NCBI RefSeq assembly: GCF_000297095.1
Contig: NZ_AEEA01000007.1
Span: 38,467-102,466, forward strand
DNA length: 64,000 nt
From: Treponema primitia ZAS-1
Lineage (GTDB): Bacteria; Spirochaetota; Spirochaetia; Treponematales; Breznakiellaceae
Reading direction: 5' to 3'
The notes under the pieces were generated by a model. It saw only the letters and a program-made list of their open reading frames with translations. It ran no database searches and was not told the origin of the DNA. The position numbers and the translations under genes are program-made. Positions within the stretch are counted from its first letter, which is position 1, and each line of letters opens with the position of its first letter. Positions 1-7,759 of this stretch are shown in pieces.

Positions 1-2007
1 GGCTGCGATGATCCGCAGGGCGTCCCGGCGGGGATAGAGGATGAGTACCGTTACGGCGATAACACCATAGGCGATGATAAGGAGGACCAGCATGATCCCC
101 GTAAGGGTATCAAGGCCGGTTCCGATATCCTTCACCTTGTTTACAAAAAATACAAAATCAAGCTCATCCCCAAGGGCACGGAAGGGTTCTTCAACCGAAA
201 CATGGAGGGGCAGCACACAGGAATAGTACCGGCCCCCAAGTTCACCGATCCAGAGATTTTCCAGTATTCCCGCAAGATACGGGGGAAGCCCGTCTACTTC
301 ACTGTAGCGGCCTGTCTTCTGAATGAAGTCTTCACGGAACAGGATGGCGCCGGACCGGGGAAAACCCAGGTACTCAAACTGATCCTCCGCCAGGGGAAGC
401 AGGGACTTGGCGGCTTCGTAGTTTTGCTCCTGGGTTTTTACGGAAGGTACAAAGAGGGAAGAAGCCATATAGGATTTCAGGCTGCCCCGGGTAATTTCAC
501 GGTCCAGCCTGTTCCGCAGCAGCTCTTCATGCTCCAAAAGCTCCCCGGGGGTATCCCCGGATACAATGAAGTACCAGCCCGGAGAACCGATGTTCAGCAC
601 CGATGAGGCGATACGCTCGGATTCCAAAAGGGATGGGGATATGGTATAAAGCCCGGTGATATTATTTTCCACCCGGATCATACCACGGTTAAAGAAAAGA
701 ACGGCCAGAGAAACACAGAGGATGACCATGAGAATGGTTTTTCTGATGACGCCGGAAAAGCGTCCCGGCTTGGGGAGAACCGGCAGTTTCATGATCCGGT
801 TTTCTTTCGCAGTAATACTACCAAAACGGGGGTACAAACAACTTACGGTTAAAAAGGAGCTCAGAAGGCCGGCTGCGGAAAAAACCGCAAACTGCCTCAG
901 GATACTAAAGGGAGCAAAGAGCAGGGCGATAAAACAGATCTCCGAGGAAACCAGACTCATGGCGATTCCCCGGAGTATGCCGTTACGCTGGACAAGGTAG
1001 TGGATCGAATAGTCCACACAGATCCCAATCAGGGTGGTACCAAATACAAAGGTGAGAACATGGATCTCCCGGAAAAACAGCAGGGCTGTCATAAGCGCCA
1101 GAAGTATCGAGAACCCTATGGCGGCCAGGGATGCCAGTACCGGCAGGGGGGAACGGAACACAAAGAGGAAAAGCAGGGCTACCAAAACCAGGGTAACCGT
1201 GGAGATGAGGGATATTTCCCGCTGGGCGGAGGAGGAACTTTCGTAACTGTGGAAGGGAATACCGGAATACACAAAGTGCAGATCAGGATTTTCCGCTTCA
1301 ATACCGGAAGCGAGGGCGTAGATTTTCTGTACCCCGCTATCGGCATTGGTGATCGCCGCACCCCGGGGGCTTAACACGCCCCGAAGCATGACATACCAGG
1401 TTTCCCCCTGTTGGGCCGCAAGGACATCATCCCTAAGGGACATGGTTCCCCCGGCGGACAGGGCTGTTGAAATAAAGCGCCGCAGTCCCCGGTCTGTAAG
1501 GAGGAAGGGGTCCGTGTCCAGAGTATCCAGGGCGGTAAAATTGAAAGCCCCAAAGGCGGAAGCCAGGGCGTCTTCGGCAATTATATGGGCCTGGCCGGAT
1601 TCCAGCAGTTCCCGGCTTTCCCCGTCCAGCAGGGTGTAGCGGTAATCGTAGAGATATTGAAAGACCTGGTCCATCACACCCTGGTCCACATACAGGGACA
1701 GGGACTCAAAGGCGGGGCCCCGAAGCCCCTGGTACAGCAATACTGCGGCCTGTTTTGCCCGCTCGAAATCCTGAGCCCCCGCAAGGATGTAAAAGCCCCG
1801 TGAACTGCGGTCTCCCAGGAGTCTGTCCGCGGCGGAAACCGGTTTAAGGGAAGCGGTGTCGGGGAGTATACCCAGGAGGTCCCGGTTTATCCCCAACGGT
1901 TTTTGTAAAAGCACCGAAAGCGCCAGGGCCAGGGCAATCCCCCCGTGGACTATAAGCCAGAGCCAGGGTTTGAAGAAACGGTCAGAGGGAAAAGAGGGCT
2001 TTTTCAC
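1..2007 (-). CDS. MMPL/RND-family lipid exporter, 3' end outside window
   Basis: An open frame of 669 codons runs to the window edge without a stop in the parts I translated. It starts at a GTG (2007) with the N-terminus VKKPSFPSDRFFKPWLWLIV, one hydrophobic helix and then a periplasmic-looking region (RDLLGILPDTASLKP). The last codons before the edge encode two long hydrophobic stretches like the C-terminal helices of MMPL proteins. In aryl polyene loci a predicted MMPL exporter follows a LolA-like protein and a thioesterase, the same order as here. It probably moves a lipid or polyene-lipid product across the inner membrane. It overlaps the preceding lolA-like gene by 26 bases, so the two are translationally coupled. 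The GTG start rests on this coupling and on the position of the first helix. Confidence 0.8.
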   Translation of the reverse strand, partial: MKKPSFPSDRFFKPWLWLIVHGGIALALALSVLLQKPLGINRDLLGILPDTASLKPVSAADRLLGDRSSRGFYILAGAQDFERAKQAAVLLYQGLRGPAFESLSLYVDQGVMDQVFQYLYDYRYTLLDGESRELLESGQAHIIAEDALASAFGAFNFTALDTLDTDPFLLTDRGLRRFISTALSAGGTMSLRDDVLAAQQGETWYVMLRGVLSPRGAAITNADSGVQKIYALASGIEAENPDLHFVYSGIPFHSYESSSSAQREISLISTVTLVLVALLFLFVFRSPLPVLASLAAIGFSILLALMTALLFFREIHVLTFVFGTTLIGICVDYSIHYLVQRNGILRGIAMSLVSSEICFIALLFAPFSILRQFAVFSAAGLLSSFLTVSCLYPRFGSITAKENRIMKLPVLPKPGRFSGVIRKTILMVILCVSLAVLFFNRGMIRVENNITGLYTISPSLLESERIASSVLNIGSPGWYFIVSGDTPGELLEHEELLRNRLDREITRGSLKSYMASSLFVPSVKTQEQNYEAAKSLLPLAEDQFEYLGFPRSGAILFREDFIQKTGRYSEVDGLPPYLAGILENLWIGELGGRYYSCVLPLHVSVEEPFRALGDELDFVFFVNKVKDIGTGLDTLTGIMLVLLIIAYGVIAVTVLILYPRRDALRIIAA

Positions 2008-2665
2008 CGGAATCTATCCCCTGGGGAAAACTGTGGTTGGAAAGTTCATACCTGATACTGTCACCGTTCTGTTCCCGGAGGGTGATCCGGCGGATCACCG
2101 TATCCCCTTCCATAATTATCCGGGCCGCAAAGGTCTTAATGGAAGTTTCCGAGGGGATGATCCCCAGGGTCCACGAACCATTATATTCGGTAAAATAATT
2201 TTCAAAATTATCAAGGAGCTTCCGGGAGTTACCGGAGAAGACCGCACTAATGGTGTCGGAAAAACGGAGGAAGATTTCATTCCCCGCAGCGTCCAGTCTG
2301 GTCTTCACCCCCGAAGGGGTGGACTGGACAAGATAGTCAGGGCCCACCGCCAGGGTTGAGGGGAAGGGGGAAAGGGTTTCCCAAACCATGCCCAGATCCG
2401 CAGTAATAATAAAATTACCCGAGGACACCAGGGAACGGTTAAGCCGGTTGATAGTTTTTTGCTGAACAAAGGTACCCTTAATCACCGGATGTTCCGCCAG
2501 GGCCGCACATGCCCGGTCAAACCGGGGACGGGTTTCCGCATTCAGGGGGAAACGAAACACATCCTCCGCTGTAGTTTGAGCGCCCAGACTGTGTGACCGG
2601 GGAAAAAACAGGAGCAGGGCAAGGCATAGCGGAAGAACGACAAAATGCCGGGAACTATTTTTCAC
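1982..2665 (-). CDS. LolA-like outer-membrane lipoprotein carrier protein
   Basis: The protein has 227 residues from a GTG at 2665. The frame stays open further upstream, but that start would lie inside the thioesterase gene. The GTG overlaps the thioesterase stop as GTGA and has a GGGAAGGGCAGG stretch before it. Residues 1-29 form a signal peptide (charged NSSRH, hydrophobic core, SLGAQ). The mature part has the LolA pattern: an early KGTFVQQKTINRLNR strand, then SGNFIITADLGMVWETLSPFPSTLAVGP. LolA binds acyl chains in the periplasm. The homologues found in aryl polyene loci are thought to carry the product rather than ordinary lipoproteins. It sits between the thioesterase and the exporter in one operon. 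Confidence 0.8.
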   Translation of the reverse strand: MKNSSRHFVVLPLCLALLLFFPRSHSLGAQTTAEDVFRFPLNAETRPRFDRACAALAEHPVIKGTFVQQKTINRLNRSLVSSGNFIITADLGMVWETLSPFPSTLAVGPDYLVQSTPSGVKTRLDAAGNEIFLRFSDTISAVFSGNSRKLLDNFENYFTEYNGSWTLGIIPSETSIKTFAARIIMEGDTVIRRITLREQNGDSIRYELSNHSFPQGIDSGEKALFSL

Positions 2666-3108
2666 CCCTGCCCTTCCCCTTCGTCGGCTTTCAACAGGGC
2701 TTCGACTTTTTCTATTAAAATCCCAGGACAAAGGAAACAGGAATCCGCCGCAGCGATATTGTAGGCCATCTGGGTACTCATCCCCTTGGTGGTAATTATC
2801 CCGGTCAGGGCATTGGAAAGCTCATACTTAATCCGCAGGCGGTTTTCGTACTCCTCCAAATAGGCCCTGGCCCGTACCCGATCGCCAAAACGAAGGGGAC
2901 GGACAAATTTTAGGGCTATATCGGTGACGGGGAAGGCATAACCGGACGCCTTCATTTCGATGTACCCGTACCCTATTTTGTTCAGCAGGGCGCACCGGGC
3001 CTTTTCAAAATATTTTACATAGTTACCATGCCACACAACTTCCATGGGATCCACATCATAAAACTCCACGGAGAACTCGACTTCCGCGCTTAAATCCTGG
3101 GGTCTCAT
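2662..3108 (-). CDS. Hotdog-fold acyl-CoA/acyl-carrier thioesterase (4HBT family)
   Basis: This 148-residue protein has the 4HBT signature near its N-terminus (VEFYDVDPMEVVWHGNYVKY), with the catalytic Asp in DVDPMEVVWHGNY, followed by FEKARCALL. The length is normal for the family. It would hydrolyse or release acyl thioesters. The ATG overlaps the stop of the upstream AMP-ligase/glycosyltransferase gene (ATGA, 4 bases) and its own stop overlaps the lolA-like start (GTGA), so translation is coupled through the operon. A thioesterase occupies the same place in aryl polyene clusters, which supports a role in product release. The true substrate cannot be read from the sequence. Confidence 0.85.
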   Translation of the reverse strand: MRPQDLSAEVEFSVEFYDVDPMEVVWHGNYVKYFEKARCALLNKIGYGYIEMKASGYAFPVTDIALKFVRPLRFGDRVRARAYLEEYENRLRIKYELSNALTGIITTKGMSTQMAYNIAAADSCFLCPGILIEKVEALLKADEGEGQG

Positions 3109-5378
3109 ACTTTTATACCTTCATCCTTACCATTGGGCTTGGCCCGAACATAATACTCAAGGCCTTCCTTCCGGCGGCGGATTAAGCGGGGGAGCCGGGG
3201 GATCATGCCGAAGAAGAGCCGGGTAAACACCCAGCTTATGCGGATATTATCCCGCACCATGCGAAAATTGGAAACCCCGTCCTTGGGGTAACTTACCGTA
3301 ACGGGGTGAAAGAGCAGAGAAATTCCCTTCCAATAAAAACGGATAAGTATCTCTATATCAAAGCCCATACGCTGATCAAGGTGACGGCGCCGGCATATTT
3401 CCAGGAAGGGCTTCATGGGGTACACCCGGAACCCGCACATGGAATCGGTGATATCCCCCGAAAGGGTGAGGATCCCTGTCCAGGTATTGGCGACCCTCCG
3501 GCCCTCACGCCGGCTCGCCGGGGCGGATTCGTCAAATTCCGGATAGCCGCAGATCAACGCCTCCGGGTGGAGCCGGGACTGTTCCAGAAAAAACCCGGCC
3601 CGGCTTATATCATGCTGACCATCGGCGTCGATCTGGAGCACATGGGTCAGCGCCAGTTCATGGGCCTTTTCAATACCCGCGGAAACAGCCGCCCCTTTGC
3701 CCCGGTTTTTCTCCAGGGTAAGAAGAACCGTTTCGGAGAAACCGCCGGTAAGCTTGGCAAGGTGCTTTTTTGTTTCACCATCACTGCCGTCATCTATCAG
3801 AATTATGGGAAGCCCAAAGGCGGATAGTTCTTCTACGATGGGCGCCAGGGTCTTACCGTGGTTATATACGGGGATGAGAAAGCCCTGTTTTATCGGTTCA
3901 GGTTTCCCGGTGAACAAAGCCTGAATTTCATTCCGCTTCTTTTTTCCCTGGGCATCCAGGGGAAGGCTGTCCGGGTAGCGCCATTTTCTTGGTATCACCG
4001 TGTTTTCAAAGAAACCCCGGAGGTATTCGTGAAAATACCGGTTTACAAGATATTTTTCGGCGGTACGGAATTTTTCCTGCCCTTCCCGGTTAAACACCAA
4101 CGCTGCTCCCAGGTACTGCCGGTGATCCTCCAGGGGAACGACGCATACATCCGACACCAGGCCGGACCGGAGAAGCCGGCTTTCCAACTCCGGAAGGGAG
4201 ATACGCTTCCCTTCAATTTTTACGATGGAATCCGCCCGGCCCTTGAGGATGAACCGGCCGTCCTCAAGGATATCCGCCAGATCTCCGGTGGTGAACCCCG
4301 CAGCATCCTTAATGTAGGGAGATTGGATCACCAGGCAGCCATCTTCATTCAGCCTGACATGGCAGTTATCAAAGGGGGTCCACTGAAGCCCGTCCCGGGA
4401 CTGCCGGTAGGCAATGCCGCTGGTTTCGGTACTGCCGTACACTTCCAGGGGCCAGAACCCAAAGACTTCATCGGTCCGCTTGGCAAGCTCCGGCAGGAGC
4501 ACCCCCCCGGAGGTGAATATCCAGGGGGACCTGAGATTGAAGGACGGTGCGTTTTCCCTTTCCACCGAACGCTTCAGAAAGGCCGGTACGGTGATAATCA
4601 TATAGGAATCTTCGGCCCCCCCGGACCCGCCTGCAAGGGTTTCAAATTCTTCGGGGTATTCGATACGCTTCCGTCTAAAGGGGACCGCGATGGTAAAGGG
4701 CAGCAATATTGAAAAAAGGAGGCCGTAGATATGGTGTTGGCTTACGGTGGAAACAAGTTTCCGTTTGCGGAATTCCTCCTCCCACTTGGAAAGGATGAAG
4801 GCGTTATCGATTTCAAATTCCGTGAGCCGCTGCTGCACCACCTTGGGCTGGCCGGTGGTCCCGGAGGTATACATCATAATTACTGTTTCATCGGCGATAA
4901 TCGCAGGCGGCGCCTCTGCGGCAAGATCCGCCGCAATGGGGCCCGACAAAAGCGAAGGGACATAGACGATTTGCCCGGCCGGATCGCCGGGAATATCCTG
5001 ATCCGTCAGGAAGGGGATGGGTGGAGCACCGGCTCCCCCGGCGCGGATCTCGGCGATATACCCCGGCGAAATATTGGCGGTAAGCAGAATAGTTTTCCTG
5101 CACTGAAGCAGGGCGGTAAAGGTAATGAGGAAGTACCAGAGATCTTCACAGTGGAGTATCCATTGGGTGGCGGATCTACTGGTCCGAGAGCCATCCGCTT
5201 CAATGATCCTGCGCATGGCCGCAGTTTCTCCAAGGAAGTCGGACCAGGTTTTACACGGACCGCCCTGCCAGCTCCCTTCGTAACACAGGACCGTATCTCC
5301 GGACCTGGAGGATGGGGTAAACCGGGACAGGGGAAAAGCTTGGGGTATATGCGTTTCCGTCATTCCCGTATTATCCAT
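3105..5378 (-). CDS. Fusion of AMP-dependent acyl ligase and GT2 glycosyltransferase
   Basis: The 757-residue protein contains two enzymes. Residues 1-490 are an adenylate-forming ligase with the P-loop YTSGTTGQPK at 170-179, a VYGSTETSG motif in the adenylation domain, TGDLADI, and the hinge/lysine region near GRADSIVKIEGKR. Residues 497-757 are a family 2 glycosyltransferase with IDDGSDG near 528 and the metal-binding DADG near 584. The C-terminus is basic and amphipathic. Aryl polyene loci encode an acyl-CoA synthetase and a GT2 domain separately or in other fusions; here they form one chain. It likely activates an aryl or fatty acid and glycosylates the product. The ATG at 5378 lies about 6 bases below a -10 box; Met6 is an alternative start. 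Confidence 0.82.
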   Translation of the reverse strand: MDNTGMTETHIPQAFPLSRFTPSSRSGDTVLCYEGSWQGGPCKTWSDFLGETAAMRRIIEADGSRTSRSATQWILHCEDLWYFLITFTALLQCRKTILLTANISPGYIAEIRAGGAGAPPIPFLTDQDIPGDPAGQIVYVPSLLSGPIAADLAAEAPPAIIADETVIMMYTSGTTGQPKVVQQRLTEFEIDNAFILSKWEEEFRKRKLVSTVSQHHIYGLLFSILLPFTIAVPFRRKRIEYPEEFETLAGGSGGAEDSYMIITVPAFLKRSVERENAPSFNLRSPWIFTSGGVLLPELAKRTDEVFGFWPLEVYGSTETSGIAYRQSRDGLQWTPFDNCHVRLNEDGCLVIQSPYIKDAAGFTTGDLADILEDGRFILKGRADSIVKIEGKRISLPELESRLLRSGLVSDVCVVPLEDHRQYLGAALVFNREGQEKFRTAEKYLVNRYFHEYLRGFFENTVIPRKWRYPDSLPLDAQGKKKRNEIQALFTGKPEPIKQGFLIPVYNHGKTLAPIVEELSAFGLPIILIDDGSDGETKKHLAKLTGGFSETVLLTLEKNRGKGAAVSAGIEKAHELALTHVLQIDADGQHDISRAGFFLEQSRLHPEALICGYPEFDESAPASRREGRRVANTWTGILTLSGDITDSMCGFRVYPMKPFLEICRRRHLDQRMGFDIEILIRFYWKGISLLFHPVTVSYPKDGVSNFRMVRDNIRISWVFTRLFFGMIPRLPRLIRRRKEGLEYYVRAKPNGKDEGIKV

Positions 5379-5384
5379 TTCTCC

Positions 5385-5413
5385 ATACTACCGCTAAGCA
5401 GGATGAATGTCAA
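5385..5413 (-). promoter_or_regulatory. Sigma70-type promoter for the ligase/GT2 operon
   Basis: On the minus strand TTGACA (5413-5408) is followed after 17 bases by TAGTAT (5390-5385). The predicted start of transcription is about base 5378, which is the first base of the ATG, so the message would be leaderless or nearly so. The -35 box forms half of a palindrome shared with the divergent promoter. Confidence 0.6.
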
Positions 5414-5420
5414 ATTGACA
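5408..5420. promoter_or_regulatory. 13-bp palindrome formed by two divergent -35 boxes
   Basis: TGTCAAATTGACA is a perfect inverted repeat (6+1+6). Each arm is a consensus -35 box, TTGACA, facing outward. Two RNA polymerases could not occupy both at once, and a regulator binding here would control both operons. Confidence 0.65.
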
Positions 5421-5443
5421 AAGACCACCGTACTCCCTATCAT
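5415..5443 (+). promoter_or_regulatory. Sigma70-type promoter for the ketosynthase-like/acyltransferase pair
   Basis: TTGACA (5415-5420), a 17-base spacer and TATCAT (5438-5443). Transcription would begin near 5450, only a few bases before the GTG at 5456, and would clip the GAGAGGA Shine-Dalgarno sequence, so the leader is extremely short. Confidence 0.55.
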
Positions 5444-5455
5444 GAGAGGAATACG

Positions 5456-6172
5456 GTGGAACAAAAAAACTATACCATAGACAAAATCCGGGTTTCCAGG
5501 TTTTCCGCCTGGGCTCCCGGAATGGAGAGCCAAGCTGCCTGGGTGGAATGGGCCCGGGGTAGGCGGGAAATTACGCTTTCAAAGGACGCCCCTTCCCTGG
5601 ACTATACGGAGCCCCTGTTCCGCCGCCGCTTAAGCCAGATCTCACGGATGTGTATCCATGTTTTGCACGAGCTCCTGCCCCTGGGCGAAGGGGTGAAGGT
5701 CTTCTTCCTCTCCTTCCGCGGGGAAATAAGCCAACAGTTTCGAATCAATAAGATGATCATTGAGGATGGATCGGTAATGCCCGCTGCTTTTTCCCTTTCG
5801 GTCTTCAATACTCCCCCGGCTCTGGCCTCTATGGCTTTAAACCTTGGCGGGGGCTATTCCGCAATCTACCCCTCGGGGGATCAATTTTATCCCGGCCTCC
5901 TGGCTGCCGCCGCCCCGGTTTTAACCGGTACGGTCGGGAAAACGGTCCTGGCCTACGCCGACGAACTGGTACCGGCGGAATACGGTACACTCCGCCCGCC
6001 TGAAGCGCGTCCCCTTGCCTTTGCGGCTCTGTTCTCCTGCGATAGCCGCGGTACTCCCCTGCCGGCCCTGGGGGACACCAACGAAACCGCTGCCAAGGAA
6101 GGGCCCTTCGCCTCCCCCGAGAGCTTCCTCAAGTACCTGTATCTCAATTCGGAGTTAACCAGTAATGGATGA
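5456..6172 (+). CDS. Beta-ketoacyl synthase-like protein (N-terminal-domain-only, chain-length-factor type)
   Basis: The 238-residue protein starts at GTG with GAGAGGA six bases before it. It matches the small ketoacyl-synthase-like family found in aryl polyene loci: WVEWARGRREI, SRMCIHVLHELLP, FFLSFRGEISQQFRINKMI, AAFSLSVFNTPPALASMAL, then YPSGDQFYPGLLAA. The catalytic Cys-His-His set of full ketosynthases is not present, so it is more likely a non-catalytic partner or chain-length factor. Its stop overlaps the next start by 8 bases (ATGGATGA). It is divergent from, and shares control DNA with, the minus-strand ligase operon. Family recognition is from sequence pattern only. Confidence 0.72.
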   Translation: MEQKNYTIDKIRVSRFSAWAPGMESQAAWVEWARGRREITLSKDAPSLDYTEPLFRRRLSQISRMCIHVLHELLPLGEGVKVFFLSFRGEISQQFRINKMIIEDGSVMPAAFSLSVFNTPPALASMALNLGGGYSAIYPSGDQFYPGLLAAAAPVLTGTVGKTVLAYADELVPAEYGTLRPPEARPLAFAALFSCDSRGTPLPALGDTNETAAKEGPFASPESFLKYLYLNSELTSNG

Positions 6173-6947
6173 AATGCCTCCGATTGAAAACCGGCCCCTC
6201 TACGTATACCGGGTCCTCATGAAGTGGCTCTCCTTTTTTATCTTTGGATTCAGTTCCGTATTGCTGATGATTCTTGTTCTCCCGGTTTTACGGCTTACCC
6301 TGCATCCCCGGGAAAAATTCCGGAAATACGCCCGCCGCTTTATTTCCGCAAGCTTCCGGGTTTTTACCCGGATCATGCATTTCATACAGGTAGTTGATGT
6401 GGACCCGGGAGATCCCGCGCCTTTCCGGCACCTTTCTTCCAAAATTGTGGTAGCCAACCACCCTTCCCTGCTGGATGTGGTGATGCTTATCTCCCTGATC
6501 CCCAATGCGGACTGCATAGTCCGGGGAACCCTGACCCGAACCCTTGTGCGGGGTATAGTCCGGCAGTTGTATATCCTCAACAGCCTTGACTTCCAGGATC
6601 TGCTCAAGGAATGTGTTGATTCCCTGAACCGGGGGAATTGTCTGATCATCTTCCCCGAAGGGACCCGGACTCCCCGGTCCGGCAAGCCGGCGCTCAAGAA
6701 GGGCGCCGCCCGGATATCCCTCCTATCGGGATGCGGAGTTGTTCCGGTACATATCGGAGGAACCGATAAATACGGCCTGGGGAAAAAGGACCCCTGGACT
6801 GCCTATAATCACCGGGACCGATATGTATACCGGATCAGAATGCTGGAGGAGTTATCCCCGGAAAAATACCGGGATCTGCCCATCCCCGTTGGGGTACGGA
6901 ATTTTCACCATGAGATTTGCGCTGTTCTGTTTGATCCCGCGAAATAG
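6165..6947 (+). CDS. 1-acylglycerol-3-phosphate acyltransferase-like (PlsC family)
   Basis: The 260-residue protein has an N-terminal membrane helix (about 20-45) and the acyltransferase motifs HX4D at His99-Asp104 (NHPSLLD) and FPEGTR at 163-168. PlsC enzymes transfer acyl chains to glycerol phosphate or related acceptors at the inner membrane. The start overlaps the ketosynthase-like gene by 8 bases, so both are made together. In aryl polyene loci a similar acyltransferase follows the ketosynthase-like gene, so this copy may acylate the polyene lipid rather than serve general phospholipid synthesis. That second role is inference. Confidence 0.85.
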   Translation: MDEMPPIENRPLYVYRVLMKWLSFFIFGFSSVLLMILVLPVLRLTLHPREKFRKYARRFISASFRVFTRIMHFIQVVDVDPGDPAPFRHLSSKIVVANHPSLLDVVMLISLIPNADCIVRGTLTRTLVRGIVRQLYILNSLDFQDLLKECVDSLNRGNCLIIFPEGTRTPRSGKPALKKGAARISLLSGCGVVPVHIGGTDKYGLGKKDPWTAYNHRDRYVYRIRMLEELSPEKYRDLPIPVGVRNFHHEICAVLFDPAK

Positions 6948-6986
6948 TCCGGTTAAAAAATGATTATCGTTACAGATACCGAGGGT

Positions 6987-7367
6987 CTAAGTAATAATAA
7001 ACTTGGTGTAATCGCAATTCAGAGCCAGTCCAAACCGCCGGGCGCTCGACAAACCGATAACCCGGCTATCATGCTCCATTGCAGAAATATTCGTATATTT
7101 AATACCGGTCTTCTTGGCCAACTCCACAATAGATAGACCCGCACGCTCCCGGTACGCCTGAAGCACTTTGCCGGGAGTTTCATTGGCCTTAATGGTTTTA
7201 TACAACTCAGTACTTTCCCACTCGATCGCAACATCGTCATCATCTTCAACAATGATCGCTTCCGGCATGTTTTGAGCCAAAATATGTTTTAATTTATCAA
7301 TGCCCGTTCCGGGAATGGTTACATCAATATGGCGCGTTTTCTCTTGTACCTGCATAATACACCTCAA
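6987..7367 (-). CDS. XRE-family antitoxin (HigA-like) of a toxin-antitoxin pair
   Basis: The 126-residue frame includes a Met at position 5 (MQVQEKTRH), which is the more likely start because the longer frame overlaps the toxin gene by 44 bases. The C-terminal half is a helix-turn-helix: GKVLQAYRERAGLSIVELAKKTGIKYTNISAMEHDSRVIG. The acidic middle (EDDDDVAIEWE) fits a flexible neutralising segment. It follows the toxin gene, the order seen in higBA modules. It probably binds the toxin and represses the shared promoter through the palindrome at 7672-7685. Confidence 0.8.
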   Translation of the reverse strand: MRCIMQVQEKTRHIDVTIPGTGIDKLKHILAQNMPEAIIVEDDDDVAIEWESTELYKTIKANETPGKVLQAYRERAGLSIVELAKKTGIKYTNISAMEHDSRVIGLSSARRFGLALNCDYTKFIIT

Positions 7368-7599
7368 TTTCTATCGAATCGCCTTCATGCTGCCAACAAG
7401 CAACATAACGATAATTTAAATGACAATGATACGATTTCTCAGATAATTTTGAATAATTCGGCCACTCCTTTTGAATGGGTCCTTTCCCCTTTAAATCCTG
7501 AGCCAGCTGGCGAAAGAGGATCTTAACGGCTTCCGGCGCCTTTGCTAGTTTTTTAAGTACCTTCTTCCTCACCGTTACCGTATATCCTGGTTCGGTCAT
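7324..7599 (-). CDS. RelE/HigB-like toxin, mRNA interferase family
   Basis: The 91-residue basic protein begins MTEPGYTVTVRKKVLKKLAKAPEAVKILFRQLAQDLKGKGP and ends with SYHCHLNYRYVACWQHEGDSIEIEVYYAGTRENAPY. This is the RelE-fold pattern of an N-terminal Lys-rich helix pair followed by strands with conserved basic residues. Such toxins cleave mRNA in the ribosome. It is the first gene of the pair, with AAGGAG before the ATG, and the antitoxin overlaps its 3' end. Confidence 0.8.
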   Translation of the reverse strand: MTEPGYTVTVRKKVLKKLAKAPEAVKILFRQLAQDLKGKGPIQKEWPNYSKLSEKSYHCHLNYRYVACWQHEGDSIEIEVYYAGTRENAPY

Positions 7600-7667
7600 A
7601 GTACGCTCCTTATGTCATCACGACATTAGCTTACGATAAGCATACATATCATCACACCCTTAATTTG

Positions 7668-7696
7668 ACTGTATCATAAATGATAACATTTGTCAA
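7668..7696 (-). promoter_or_regulatory. Promoter and operator of the HigBA-like module
   Basis: On the minus strand TTGACA (7696-7691), 17 bases, TACAGT (7673-7668). The spacer holds a palindrome, TATCAT-aa-ATGATA on the plus strand at 7672-7685, which is well placed for repression by the antitoxin's helix-turn-helix. Confidence 0.7.
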
Positions 7697-7759
7697 GCAG
7701 GGAGAAAATTTTACTTTAGCGCCGGGGACGAAATTGGAGCTATTCAAAAATACGATAAA

